Below are positions 37,427-45,856 of a stretch of 46,936 bases of DNA, piece by piece; position 1 is the stretch's first letter; each line of letters begins with the position of its first letter. The DNA lies in the NCBI GenBank assembly GCA_947472765.1, contig CANJCM010000034.1, positions 1 through 46,936 of the forward strand. Direction: 5' to 3'. The notes under the pieces are model-generated. The model saw nothing but the letters and a program-made list of their open reading frames with translations, did not search any database and was not told the DNA's origin. A program made the position numbers and the translations under genes. The stretch comes from Opitutia bacterium. Lineage in GTDB: Bacteria; Verrucomicrobiota; Verrucomicrobiia; Opitutales; Opitutaceae.

Positions 37427-37501
37427 TTTCCTTGCCCGGGAGAGTTCGCGACCGGCGGTTGGCGCTGGCGGAGCTTAAAACCCGGAGCATTCCACCTCAC
37501 C

Positions 37502-39037
37502 ATGCCCGAAAATAACCGGCTAAACCGCGGCGCCCTGCCCGCTCTGATCGCTGCCATTCTCGGCTGGCTGTTCGACGGGTTCGAGATGGGCCTTTTCCCT
37601 CTCATCGGAACTCCTGCCCTGCAGGACTTGTTGCCCAACGAAACCGCCGTCGTCCGCGGACAATGGTTCACCACCATTATCGCGGTGTTCCTGGTCGGAG
37701 CCGCCACCGGCGGCGTTCTCTTCGGCTGGTTGGGCGACAAGCTGGGTCGGGTCCGCGCGATGTCACTCGCGATCTTCACCTACGCCGTTTTCACCGGCGT
37801 CTGCGCCTTCGTCACCGCGCCATGGCAATTTGCGGGGCTGCGGTTTATCGCCTCGCTGGGCATGGGCGGTGAGTGGGCGCTGGGCGTCGCTTTGGTTAAC
37901 GAAATTTGCGGCGAACGCAGCCGGGCGTGGATTGCCGGCCTCATTGGGGCGGCTTCAAACATCGGCTTTCTCCTCACGGGCCTGCTCAGCCTGAAACTCA
38001 ACGAGTCGATCGGCGGCGTCACCTCCTTCCTCGGATTGATTGGAGTCGGTTCCGAGACGGCGGACTACCTCCTCCACAATCGTGCCTGGCGCTTTATCGC
38101 CGTCTGCGGCGCCGCTCCGGCCATCATCATCTTTTTCATCCGCCTGTTCGTCGACGAATCGCCGGGATGGCTTGCGGAGCAGAAATCCGGCCGGACCAGC
38201 AACTGGGCGACCGTCGACCTGCTTGGCGTCCTCGCTGCCGCCCTCGCCGCGCTGGTCATCATCTGGTCGTGGTCACCCATGTTCACACACGGCAGCGCCT
38301 CTGCCTTGATTATTACGCTGGGCGGCGGAGCGCTCGTGCTCTGGGGCTATCTCCTCCCACTTCGCCGCTACCTCAGCCGGTCCGAAACAGCGACCCATGG
38401 ATCAGGAATGGAGCGCGACCTCATCATGCGACGGCTGCTCATTGGCTCCGTGCTCGCCGGGATCGCGCTTCTCGGCACCTGGGGTTCGACGCAACAGGCG
38501 GCGCGCTGGGCCAGCGGCCTGGTTCCGGCGGGCTCGTTCCCCATCATCGAGCACACCGTGATCACGACCTCCCTCGGGGCCATCGCGATGTCCTTTCTCG
38601 CCGCCATCGCGACCGATCGCTTCGGCCGTCGACCCACTTACACCGTGCTGTGCGTCCTCAGCCTTGCTTCCGCGGTGCTGTTTTTTCAAAGCAACGCCTT
38701 CGCTCCCGACGGCCACGTGGGAATTTGGTACTACTTCACGGCCTTCCTGATCGGCGGTCTCACCGCCTCTTTTTACGGCTTCTTCCCTCTTTATTTCCCC
38801 GAATTGTTCCCCACCAGCGTTCGCGCGACGGCGCAGGGATTCTGTTACAACATCGGACGGCTGCTGGCTGCGATCGGTTCACTTCAGCTCGCGAACCTCA
38901 CGGGGCTATTTTCACGCGAGGGCACTCCGCTCCTCCAATCCACCGCCAACGCGTTCTCGGTTCTTTCCTGCATCTACCTTTTCGGTGCCGCCGCGATCTG
39001 GTTCGCACCTGAAACCAAGGGCAAGCCGCTGAGCTGA
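37502..39037 (+). CDS. MFS transporter
   Basis: A 511-residue, 12-helix inner-membrane carrier of the major facilitator superfamily. The first helix has GWLFDGFEMGLFPLIGTPAL, similar to the helix-1 wording of sialic-acid and aromatic/organic-acid carriers. The signature loop between helices 2 and 3 is GWLGDKLGRVRAMSLAI, and the mirror one between helices 8 and 9 is ATDRFGRRPTYT. YFPELFPTSVRATAQGFCYN is the helix-10 motif shared with sugar porters. Two longer inter-helix loops explain the length. It lies 75 bp after the ThuA fusion and 23 bp before the enolase-family gene, so it probably imports the periplasmic product of the first into the cytoplasm for the second. Confidence 0.9.
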   Translation: MPENNRLNRGALPALIAAILGWLFDGFEMGLFPLIGTPALQDLLPNETAVVRGQWFTTIIAVFLVGAATGGVLFGWLGDKLGRVRAMSLAIFTYAVFTGVCAFVTAPWQFAGLRFIASLGMGGEWALGVALVNEICGERSRAWIAGLIGAASNIGFLLTGLLSLKLNESIGGVTSFLGLIGVGSETADYLLHNRAWRFIAVCGAAPAIIIFFIRLFVDESPGWLAEQKSGRTSNWATVDLLGVLAAALAALVIIWSWSPMFTHGSASALIITLGGGALVLWGYLLPLRRYLSRSETATHGSGMERDLIMRRLLIGSVLAGIALLGTWGSTQQAARWASGLVPAGSFPIIEHTVITTSLGAIAMSFLAAIATDRFGRRPTYTVLCVLSLASAVLFFQSNAFAPDGHVGIWYYFTAFLIGGLTASFYGFFPLYFPELFPTSVRATAQGFCYNIGRLLAAIGSLQLANLTGLFSREGTPLLQSTANAFSVLSCIYLFGAAAIWFAPETKGKPLS

Positions 39038-39060
39038 GCCGGATCGATCCGACGCCTCCC

Positions 39061-40542
39061 ATGCCACACCCGACCGATTTCCGCCCTATCGGGGCCTCCG
39101 TCTACTTTCTCCCCGTCACGAACCGGACGCCCTTGAAGTTCGGCCGGGAAGTCGTGAATGCCGTAAAATGCGCCCGCGTTTGCGTCAGGATCCGGGGCCG
39201 GGACGGCCGCGAGGTGGAAGGCTGGGGCGAAACGCCGCTCTCCGTGACGTGGGCGTGGCCCAGTGATCTCAGCTACGAAATCCGCGAGCAGCTCATGCTC
39301 ACATTCTCGATCCGGCTGGCGGCTAGCTGGGCCGACTTCGACTTCACTGGAGACGTTCTCGAAGTCGGACACGCGTTTCAATCGGAGGTCCTGCCCGGTT
39401 TGCTAAGTGAGCTCAACGCCGGACAGAAGCCCAATGAAGCCATGCCCTGGCTCGCGGCGCTCGTCTGCTGCTCGGCCTTCGACGTCGCGCTGCACGACGC
39501 TTTCGGGCACCTCGGCGGCAAGCCGGTTTACCAGATGTATGGACCCGGGCACCTGAATCGTGACCTGGCCGCTTATCTTGAGGCCGCGCCCGGCAGGTCG
39601 GTCCGATTCGATGGACTGTATCCGCGTGACTTTCTCGTCGCTTCCGCGCCGCTTCACCTTCCCGTCTGGCATTTGATCGGCGGCGTCGACGCTGTTCGCG
39701 CGGAGGAGATGACCTCCCATCAGCCCGACGACGGATATCCCGTCCTGCTGGGCGATTGGATTCGTCGCGACGGACTGCGCTGCCTGAAGATCAAGTTGCG
39801 CGGCAACGATCCCAGCTGGGACTACGCCCGCCTCGTTCGGATCGGAGAAATCGCCGCCGAACTCGCGGTGCCCTGGCTGACGGCCGACTTCAACTGCACC
39901 GTTCTCGATCCGCAATATGTCATCGAAATTCTGGACCGGCTGCTCATTGAGCACCCGCGGATTTACGGCAGCATTCTCTACGTCGAACAACCCTTTCCCT
40001 ACGACCTCGATCGATACCCCATCGACATCCACGCCATCTCGGCCCGGAAGCCGCTCTTCATGGACGAAAGCGCTCACGACTGGAAGCACGTCGCGCGCGG
40101 ACGCGAGCTAGGCTGGACGGGGGTCGCCTTGAAGACCTGCAAAACCCAGACGGGAGCTCTCCTCAGTGCCTGCTGGGCCAAAGCCCACGGCATGACCTTG
40201 ATGGTGCAAGACCTGACCAATCCGATGTTAGCCATGCTCCCGCACGTCCAGCTCGCTGCGCACGTCGGCACAATCATGGGAGTCGAGGCCAATGCCGCCC
40301 AATTTTATCCAGAAGTCTCCCGCCCGGAGGCGCAGGTGCACCCCGGTCTCTACCGCCGGCAAAATGGCCAGCTCGATCTCACGACCATCCGCGGTCCCGG
40401 TTTTGGGTATCGCCTGAACGAGATTAACCGCACGCTGCCGGCGCCGGCGGGTGTCTACGGCACGATGCGCTCGACTGAGGCGCATTGCCTCGAAACGAGC
40501 AGCGCAGGTCAGACGTCGTCGCCCGCCGCGAAGATCCTCTAA
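39061..40542 (+). CDS. Enolase-superfamily enzyme (mandelate racemase/MLE-like)
   Basis: A 493-residue enzyme with an alpha/beta N-terminal cap and a TIM barrel. Active-site residues seen: K243 and K245 (LKIKLRG, the KxK motif of strand 2), metal ligands D276 (TADFN), E309 (YVEQP) and D335 or E336 (FMDES), and K358 or K361 (ALKTCKTQTG) on the opposite side. Two opposing lysines place it nearer to the muconate-lactonizing / dipeptide-epimerase subgroup than to the His/Asp mandelate-racemase dehydratases. It is about 100 residues longer than usual members, with extra sequence around 170-230. It is the last gene of the locus, 23 bp after an MFS gene. A dehydratase, epimerase or cycloisomerase of a sugar acid is plausible; the reaction is unknown. 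It ends 7 bp from the convergent uxs gene. Confidence 0.88.
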   Translation: MPHPTDFRPIGASVYFLPVTNRTPLKFGREVVNAVKCARVCVRIRGRDGREVEGWGETPLSVTWAWPSDLSYEIREQLMLTFSIRLAASWADFDFTGDVLEVGHAFQSEVLPGLLSELNAGQKPNEAMPWLAALVCCSAFDVALHDAFGHLGGKPVYQMYGPGHLNRDLAAYLEAAPGRSVRFDGLYPRDFLVASAPLHLPVWHLIGGVDAVRAEEMTSHQPDDGYPVLLGDWIRRDGLRCLKIKLRGNDPSWDYARLVRIGEIAAELAVPWLTADFNCTVLDPQYVIEILDRLLIEHPRIYGSILYVEQPFPYDLDRYPIDIHAISARKPLFMDESAHDWKHVARGRELGWTGVALKTCKTQTGALLSACWAKAHGMTLMVQDLTNPMLAMLPHVQLAAHVGTIMGVEANAAQFYPEVSRPEAQVHPGLYRRQNGQLDLTTIRGPGFGYRLNEINRTLPAPAGVYGTMRSTEAHCLETSSAGQTSSPAAKIL

Positions 40543-40549
40543 GGTTCAA

Positions 40550-41476
40550 TCAGAGCGTGCCGCGGAAATACGCGATCGTGCGCTTGAGGCCTTCCTCGAG
40601 CGGCACGGTCGGCTCCCATTTCAGGACGCGGCGCGCGAGCGTGATGTCGGGCCGGCGCTGCTTCGGGTCGTCGGCGGGAAGCGCCTTGTGGACGATGCGG
40701 GATTTTCCACCCACGAGCTTCACGGTCATCTCAGCGAGCTGCAGCATCGTGAACTCGCCGGGATTGCCGAGGTTCATCGGGCCGACGATTTCCGTCTGGG
40801 CCATGAAGCGGACGAATCCTTCGATCAGATCGTCCACGTAGCAGAACGAACGCGTCTGGGTGCCGTCGCCGTAAATGGTGATGTCCTCGCCCTTCAGCGC
40901 CTGGACCACGAAGTTCGAGACGACGCGGCCATCGTTCGGATGCATGCGGGGGCCGTAGGTGTTGAAGATCCGGACGACGCGGATATCGACCTTGTTCTCG
41001 CGGTGGTAGTCGAAGAAGAGGGTCTCGGCACACCGCTTGCCCTCGTCGTAACAGGACCGCCGGCCGATCGGGTTCACGTTGCCCCAGTAACTCTCCGGCT
41101 GCGGGTGCACTTGGGGATCGCCGTAGACTTCACTGGTGCTCGCCTGAAACACCCGCGCCTTCACGCGTTTCGCCAGTCCGAGACAGTTGATCGCGCCCAT
41201 CACCGACGTCTTGATCGTCTTGATCGGGTTGTACTGGTAATGCGGCGGCGAGGCCGGACACGCCAGGTTGTAGATCTGATCCACCTCGTACTTGAAGGGA
41301 TCGATGATGTCGTGGCGCACGAACTCGAAGTTCGGATGCGTCAGCAGCGGGGCGATGTTCGATTTCCGCCCGGTGAAGAGATTGTCGATGCACACGACCT
41401 CATGGCCGTCCCGCAGGAGCCGCTCGCAAAGATGGGAACCGAGAAAGCCGGCGCCGCCGGTGACAAGAATGCGCAT
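40550..41476 (-). CDS. uxs: UDP-glucuronate decarboxylase (UDP-xylose synthase)
   Basis: A 308-residue extended SDR that oxidises UDP-glucuronate at C4, decarboxylates it and reduces the product to UDP-xylose, a donor for cell-surface polysaccharide. The NAD motif is [14 protein letters not shown]. The catalytic region has STSEVYGDP and [11 protein letters not shown] (YxxxK). [20 protein letters not shown] and [20 protein letters not shown] are typical of the Uxs subgroup. The ATG at 41476 is preferred to a GTG at 41488. The gene is convergent with the enolase-family gene, seven bases apart, with no room for a separate terminator. Exopolysaccharide synthesis fits with the PEP-CTERM protein in the window. 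Confidence 0.94.
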   Translation of the reverse strand: MRILVTGGAGFLGSHLCERLLRDGHEVVCIDNLFTGRKSNIAPLLTHPNFEFVRHDIIDPFKYEVDQIYNLACPASPPHYQYNPIKTIKTSVMGAINCLGLAKRVKARVFQASTSEVYGDPQVHPQPESYWGNVNPIGRRSCYDEGKRCAETLFFDYHRENKVDIRVVRIFNTYGPRMHPNDGRVVSNFVVQALKGEDITIYGDGTQTRSFCYVDDLIEGFVRFMAQTEIVGPMNLGNPGEFTMLQLAEMTVKLVGGKSRIVHKALPADDPKQRRPDITLARRVLKWEPTVPLEEGLKRTIAYFRGTL

Positions 41477-41891
41477 ACGTCGGGGCACGGTGGCGCATCA
41501 GGGAAAATTTTCGAGCAAATCCGCCGCGACTGCCCCCGGGAACGGCGGCCCCGGCGGACGGTTTACGCCGCAACTATGAATCAGTAGCCCTCGCGCCGCG
41601 GCGCATGGACGGGAGTAAACCAACCAAATACAAACCGCACCGCTCGAGCGAAGCGACAGGCTCGGTCATCCAGACCTTATGCTCCCTCGAAGGCATGGAT
41701 TCTTCGCTGCGCTCAGAATGACAAAACGGGGGATCTGTCGGTGAGCTCCGCATCCGATGAGTGCTCCATTAGTGCCAATGAGTGGTTTCCCCGGATTGGT
41801 TCCGAAGCCCGGCCCTCTGCGCCTTCGTGACTTCGTGGTTAACTCCGAATCGAGCCACCACTCGCTCACGCTCGCGGCCACGGACTCGCAT
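41477..41891. repeat. Gene-free gap between uxs and tgt with truncated repeats
   Basis: No gene is seen. At about 41668-41722 lies the right half of the CATTCTGAGCG-type palindrome; it matches 19668-19730 closely, including a CTCCCTCGAA inner part, but its left arm is missing. At about 41755-41790 are ATGAGTG/ATTAGTG words related to 9761-9790. At about 41817-41850 is a GCGCCTTCGTGACTTCGTGG word. The upstream region of uxs must also be here. Confidence 0.7.
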
Positions 41892-43040
41892 TCACCCCGC
41901 CGCCCGCGCCGCCACTCCCGCCTCGTAACGCGAAATCCACGCCCGGTGCCACGTCCCGTAGTCGCCCGCCTCAATGTGCGCCCGGGCCTGCGCCATCAAA
42001 TCGAGATAGAAATGCAGGTTGTGGATCGTGAGCAGCGTCCCGCTCAGCATCTCGCCTGAGACCGTGAGGTGCCGGAGGTACGCCCGCGAAAAGTTCCGGC
42101 ACGTGTAGTTGTCGAGGCCTTCGACAATCGGCCGCGGATCCGCGCGGTACTGCTCGTTGCGGAGGTTCATCGGGCCGTCGGGCGTGAAGACGAGGCCGTT
42201 GCGCGCGACGCGTGACGGCAGCACGCAGTCAAACATGTCCACGCCGAGCGCGACCATCTTCAGCAACTGCGGCGGCGTCCCGAGCCCCATCGTATAACGC
42301 GGCTTGTCCGCAGGCAGAAACGGCACCGTCGCGCCCACCTGTTTCAACATCTCCGGCTCGGGCTCGCCCACACTGACGCCACCGACGGCGTAACCCGGCA
42401 AATCGAGGGCCGCGAGCGACTCCGCCGCCTCGCGCCGGAGATCGTCGTACGTCGAGCCCTGCACGATGGCGAACACGTGATGCCCCGCGGCGAGAAATCC
42501 TGACTCCGTCGCAATGTCACGACACTGCCGCGCCCAGCGTTCGCTGCGCGCCACCGCTCGCGCACATGCGTCGCGTTCGCACGGCCAGGGCGGACACTCA
42601 TCGAGCACCATGGCGATGTCGCTGCCGAGATTCTGCTGAATCGCCATCACCTCGCGCGGACCGAGGAAGAGCTTGGCGCCATCGAGATGGGACGAGAACG
42701 CCACGCCGTCGTCGCGGACATCCCGCAGCTTGGCCAGCGAGAAAACCTGAAAACCGCCACTGTCCGTGAGAATGGGACCGTCCCAGCCCATGAATTTGTG
42801 CAGCCCGCCCAAGTCGCGGATCAGTTCGCTGCCCGGCCGCAGGTTCAGGTGATACGTGTTGCCCAGGATGATTTGGGAGCCGATGTCGCGGACGTGCTGC
42901 GGCGTGAGGGCCTTGACCGTGCCCTGAGTGCCGACCGGCATGAAAATTGGCGTCTCGACCGTGCCGTGACGGGTGCGCAACCGCCCGCGCCGGGCGGCGG
43001 TCGTGGTGTCGGTCGTGAGGAGATCGAAATGCTTGGACAC
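41892..43040 (-). CDS. tgt: tRNA-guanine transglycosylase, altered zinc site
   Basis: A 382-residue TIM-barrel enzyme that swaps guanine-34 for the queuosine precursor preQ1 in tRNAs with GUN anticodons. Catalytic residues are present: D93 in LTDSGGFQVFS and the nucleophile D271 in MFDCVLPSRVARNG. The zinc site is not normal. Where the family has CxCxxC, this protein reads LDNYTC, so only C314 of the three Cys remains, with L309 and N311 in the other places. The His ligand is kept (H340 in LLTIHNL), at the usual 26-residue distance from the last Cys. I checked the codons at about 42105-42125. The start is GTG at 43040; the frame continues to 43160, but that part translates an intergenic repeat. 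QueG is at 2121. Confidence 0.92.
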   Translation of the reverse strand: MSKHFDLLTTDTTTAARRGRLRTRHGTVETPIFMPVGTQGTVKALTPQHVRDIGSQIILGNTYHLNLRPGSELIRDLGGLHKFMGWDGPILTDSGGFQVFSLAKLRDVRDDGVAFSSHLDGAKLFLGPREVMAIQQNLGSDIAMVLDECPPWPCERDACARAVARSERWARQCRDIATESGFLAAGHHVFAIVQGSTYDDLRREAAESLAALDLPGYAVGGVSVGEPEPEMLKQVGATVPFLPADKPRYTMGLGTPPQLLKMVALGVDMFDCVLPSRVARNGLVFTPDGPMNLRNEQYRADPRPIVEGLDNYTCRNFSRAYLRHLTVSGEMLSGTLLTIHNLHFYLDLMAQARAHIEAGDYGTWHRAWISRYEAGVAARAAG

Positions 43041-43733
43041 TCGATCGACTCTCGATGCTCTCCCCGCGCGACCCAATCCTTTTTCACGCCTCCATGGTGT
43101 AGGGGCGCGCCTCGTGCGCGCCCTCGGCGGTGGCACGGGTCTCCCGACCCGTGAAAACACTACCGGTGGCCGTACGACCCTTCACGGGTAAGGAGACCCG
43201 TGCCACCCGTAGCGCCGCGTCTCCGACCGGCGAAAATCATTCCCTCGTTCTCATAATCGTTCTCCCCGCTCCGCGTCTCCGCGCCTCCGCGTGAGCCAAG
43301 CCCGGCGGAAACGTCCGCCCTAAAGCGGCCAGAATCAGCCCCCCAACTCTCCATCCAATCCATTCCGCACGCGGATACGCGGAGATCAAGTAGTCGGAGG
43401 CTTTCCCTTTAATCGTTTCCTCAAGACCGGCCGGTGGGGGCACCGGCCCTCCATCGTGTGTAGGGGCGTGCCTCGTGCGCGCCCTCGGCGGTGGCACGGG
43501 TCTCCCGACCCGTGAAAACACTACCGGTGGTCGTACGTTCCTTCACGGGTCAGGAGACCCGTGCCACCTCGCTTCCCTCCGCGTCTCCGCGCCTCCACGT
43601 GAGCCCAATCCCGGAACGCCCCACCCCATCAGCCTCGTCCGCAACCCCGCCGGCACTGTGCTTGTCCAACCCGCGTTTCACCCTTTGCATTCGGCCTTTC
43701 CGTCTTTCAGGCTGTTCAACTGCCTAACGCGCC
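43041..43733. repeat. REP array with a duplicated 109-bp module
   Basis: No gene is seen in about 690 bp between the divergent tgt and trpG/pabA-like genes. Two 109-bp modules, 43099-43207 and 43460-43568, differ at five positions by eye. Each begins with a GTAG-footed hairpin (GGGCGCGC/GCGCGCCC) and continues with a facing pair of CACGGGTC-type hairpins whose outer ends read GGTGGCACGGGTCTCC and GGAGACCCGTGCCACC. After each module comes a CGCGTCTCCGCGCCTCC word. At 43429-43452 is a hairpin with a CTCC end (GGCCGGTG type). The rest holds no recognisable sequence. Frames such as 43237-43521 translate these repeats only. Confidence 0.85.
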
Positions 43734-44300
43734 ATGCTGCTCGTCATCGATAACTTCGACTCCTTCACCTTCAACCTCGTCCAATACTTTGGCCAGTTGG
43801 GCGTGGAGCAGCGCGTGTTCCGGAACAACGAGATCACGCCCGCCGAGGCCCTCGCATTGAAACCCGACCGCGTGCTCCTCTCCCCGGGTCCCTGTTCGCC
43901 CAAGGAGGCCGGTGTGACGCTCGACATGATCAAGGCCTTCGCCGGCGTGAAACCCATCTTCGGCGTCTGCCTCGGTCACCAGGCGATTGGCCACTACTTC
44001 GGCGGCAACGTCATCCGCGCCGACCGCCTGATGCACGGCAAGACCTCGCCGATCCATCACCACAACACGGATCTCTTCCGCGGCATGCCGCAGGACTTCG
44101 CCGCCACGCGCTATCATTCGCTCCTGGTCGAGCGCTCCACGTTCCCCAAGGAGCTGGAAATCACCGCTGAAACCGCCGAGGGCGAGGTCATGGGCCTGCG
44201 TCACAAGACCCTCCCCATCTGGGGCGTGCAGTTCCACCCCGAGTCGATCGCCACCGAAGGTGGGATCAAGATTCTCGAGAACTTTCTGACGCTCAATTGA
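43734..44300 (+). CDS. Glutamine amidotransferase of anthranilate / aminodeoxychorismate synthase
   Basis: A 188-residue class-I glutaminase that feeds ammonia to a chorismate-using partner, making anthranilate (TrpG, tryptophan) or 4-amino-4-deoxychorismate (PabA, folate). The catalytic triad is C79 in [10 protein letters not shown] with H168 and E170 in [17 protein letters not shown] is the oxyanion-region motif. Length is standard. TrpG and PabA cannot be told apart by sequence at this level, and many bacteria use one protein for both. No trpE or pabB is adjacent. The ATG at 43734 has a pyrimidine-rich leader and no Shine-Dalgarno sequence. The upstream gap is the REP array. Confidence 0.93.
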   Translation: MLLVIDNFDSFTFNLVQYFGQLGVEQRVFRNNEITPAEALALKPDRVLLSPGPCSPKEAGVTLDMIKAFAGVKPIFGVCLGHQAIGHYFGGNVIRADRLMHGKTSPIHHHNTDLFRGMPQDFAATRYHSLLVERSTFPKELEITAETAEGEVMGLRHKTLPIWGVQFHPESIATEGGIKILENFLTLN

Positions 44301-44451
44301 GTGCGTCGTAAATGCCGATTGCCGAGTGCTCATTGCCGAATTCCCGAGCACCCGAACCCCGTGTCGAATCAGGAAACCCTCCTCCGTCGTAGCGGTCACC
44401 TGAGCTGAAATCCCACTCGGCATTCGCCACTCGGAAATCGGAAATCCCAAC
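44301..44451. repeat. GCCGATTGCCGAG-type words before nrdR
   Basis: The block holds GCCGATTGCCGAGTG near 44313 and complementary CACTCGGCATTCGCC and CACTCGGAAATCGGAAATC words near 44415-44446. A related word (GCCGATTGCCGGGTGCCG) recurs at about 45570-45600. The nrdR promoter or read-through from the previous gene must cross it. Confidence 0.55.
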
Positions 44452-44919
44452 ATGCGCTGCCCCAAATGTACGTCCATCGAGGACAAGGTCATCGACTCCC
44501 GCATCAGCAAGGAGGGATCGACGATCCGGCGCCGCCGCGAGTGCCTCGAATGCGGACATCGTTACACGACGACCGAAACGCTCGTCCGTGACGGCGTGGT
44601 GGTGATCAAGCGCGATGGACGCCGGGAGGATTTCGAACGGGAGAAGCTGGTCCGCGCCGTCCGGGCCGCCTGTCACAAGCGCCCCGTGGACGCCGAACAG
44701 ATTGCGATGCTGGTGGAAGACGTGATGGACGCCCTCGAGGCCCAGTTCGAACGCGAAATCCCCTCCCGCGCCATCGGCGAAGGCGTGATGCAACGGCTGC
44801 GCAACGTCGACCAGGTCGCTTACGTGCGGTTCGCGAGCATCTACAAACAATTCCGGGACGTCGCCGAGTTCGTCGACGAAATCAGCACGCTGGAAAAGCC
44901 GAAGCCCGAGAACCAGTAG
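44452..44919 (+). CDS. nrdR: Transcriptional repressor NrdR
   Basis: A 155-residue repressor of ribonucleotide reductase genes. The N-terminal zinc ribbon has C3 and C6 (MRCPKCTS) and C31 and C34 (RRRECLECGHRYTT). The ATP-cone follows from about residue 48 (VVVIKRDGRREDFEREKLVR, then VAYVRFASIYKQFRDVAEF), where ATP or dATP sets the oligomeric state and so DNA binding. Length and motifs are standard. The ribonucleotide reductase genes it would control are not in the window, so its NrdR boxes lie elsewhere. The start is preceded by a dispersed AAATCGGAAATC word and no ribosome site. Confidence 0.96.
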   Translation: MRCPKCTSIEDKVIDSRISKEGSTIRRRRECLECGHRYTTTETLVRDGVVVIKRDGRREDFEREKLVRAVRAACHKRPVDAEQIAMLVEDVMDALEAQFEREIPSRAIGEGVMQRLRNVDQVAYVRFASIYKQFRDVAEFVDEISTLEKPKPENQ

Positions 44920-44949
44920 AGCCGTTCACGTGCACCGACAAAACCGAGC

Positions 44950-45031
44950 GGGCGCGCACGAGGCACGCCCCGACGAAGCGCGTAGCAGCCGGGCTCGTCC
45001 GACTTTGTAGGGGCGCGCCTCGTGCGCGCCC
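44950..45031. repeat. Inverted REP pair between nrdR and the next gene
   Basis: A GGGCGCGCACGAGG... arm at about 44950-44971 faces a GTAG-footed hairpin at 45007-45031 (foot at 45007-45010). The two together can fold into one long stem around CCGGGCTCGTCC. The left member has CGAC where a perfect inverted copy would have CTAC, so only the right one keeps the canonical foot. Confidence 0.75.
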
Positions 45032-45051
45032 GTTTTCTTCCACCGCACCTC

Positions 45052-45558
45052 ATGCCCCCCCGGTCTCGCGACGAACTGCGTCGGCTGCATTTCATCAACG
45101 CGCTCTTCGCGCACGCGACGGGACAGGATCTCTACCTCGCCGAGCAGATCGCGTCTGCGATCGCCTTCGACCTCGCCGAATTCAAGGCCCAGCTCGAATC
45201 CCACCCGAACTCCGCGAGCACGTACGATGCCGCGTTCAACGCCGCCGCCGTCACGTTGCTCGTGAAGGTCTTCGCGCGGCAGCCGGCCCACGGCTTCTAT
45301 CACTGGGACGCCGCCCTGACGCTCACCTCCGCGACTCCCCTCTTCACCCGGGCGGAAATCATGACCGGCCTGCGCCAGCTCGCCCGCTACCGCGAAGCCA
45401 CGCTGCTCGTGACGAATCTCCGCCCCGCCCTGCTCCCCCCCGGAGCCCGCGCGACCCCGAAGCGAAAGCGGGAATACGAAGAGTCCCTCGCCTTCATCCG
45501 CGATTTGGCTGCGGCTCGCACTGTCCGCGGTGCGAATCTGCATTTGTTGTTTCTGTAG
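45052..45558 (+). CDS. Hypothetical protein (168 aa)
   Basis: I do not recognise this family. The product is cytosolic (no signal peptide or membrane segment) and mostly helical. Notable segments are LRRLHFINALFAHATGQDLY and LAEQIASAIAFDLAEFKAQL near the N-terminus, then VTLLVKVFARQPAHGFYHWD and ALTLTSATPLFTRAEIMTGL, and a basic stretch (ATPKRKREYEESLAFIRDLA) before the C-terminus. It follows nrdR in the same direction with a REP pair between. The ATG at 45052 is preferred to one at 45022, which would translate a REP hairpin. Composition and codon use resemble neighbouring real genes, so I think it is coding. Confidence 0.65.
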   Translation: MPPRSRDELRRLHFINALFAHATGQDLYLAEQIASAIAFDLAEFKAQLESHPNSASTYDAAFNAAAVTLLVKVFARQPAHGFYHWDAALTLTSATPLFTRAEIMTGLRQLARYREATLLVTNLRPALLPPGARATPKRKREYEESLAFIRDLAAARTVRGANLHLLFL

Positions 45559-45856
45559 CGCGCTCTCATTGCCGATTGCCGGGTGCCGATTGCCGAGTGA
45601 TTACGTCGGCTAACGCCGGTCGACCGTTCCGCCAGCCCTGCGGTTGAACCACAGATGGACACGGATGGACCCAAATCTCGTGGTGCAATCGGACGCGGGT
45701 TTCCGAAAGCAGCAGCGCGGTTCACGAGGAGCGGCGGAAGCGCGGAGAGCCAGAGGGTTCGCCTTCGCGGCTTCGCGCTTCGGCGTGAGTCACCGCCCTG
45801 TTGGCGCGGGACCGACTGGGCCGCAGACCGAAAGCTATCGGGGTTCCCAAAAGGGG
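45559..45856. repeat. Gene-free gap with dispersed words before the RAYT gene
   Basis: The GCCGATTGCCGGGTGCCG word lies at about 45570-45600, a CCACAGATGGACACGGATGG word at about 45648-45667, and a CGCGGAGAGCCAGAGGG / TTCGCGGCTTCGCGC block at about 45738-45785. Both directions of transcription converge here. No hairpin with a GTAG or GGAG foot is seen directly next to the transposase stop codon. Confidence 0.55.

Noticed and set aside
43041-43733. CRISPR array in the repeat-rich gap
   Set aside because: The repeats are two long modules 361 bp apart with internal palindromes. There is no regular short repeat-spacer pattern and no cas gene in the window.
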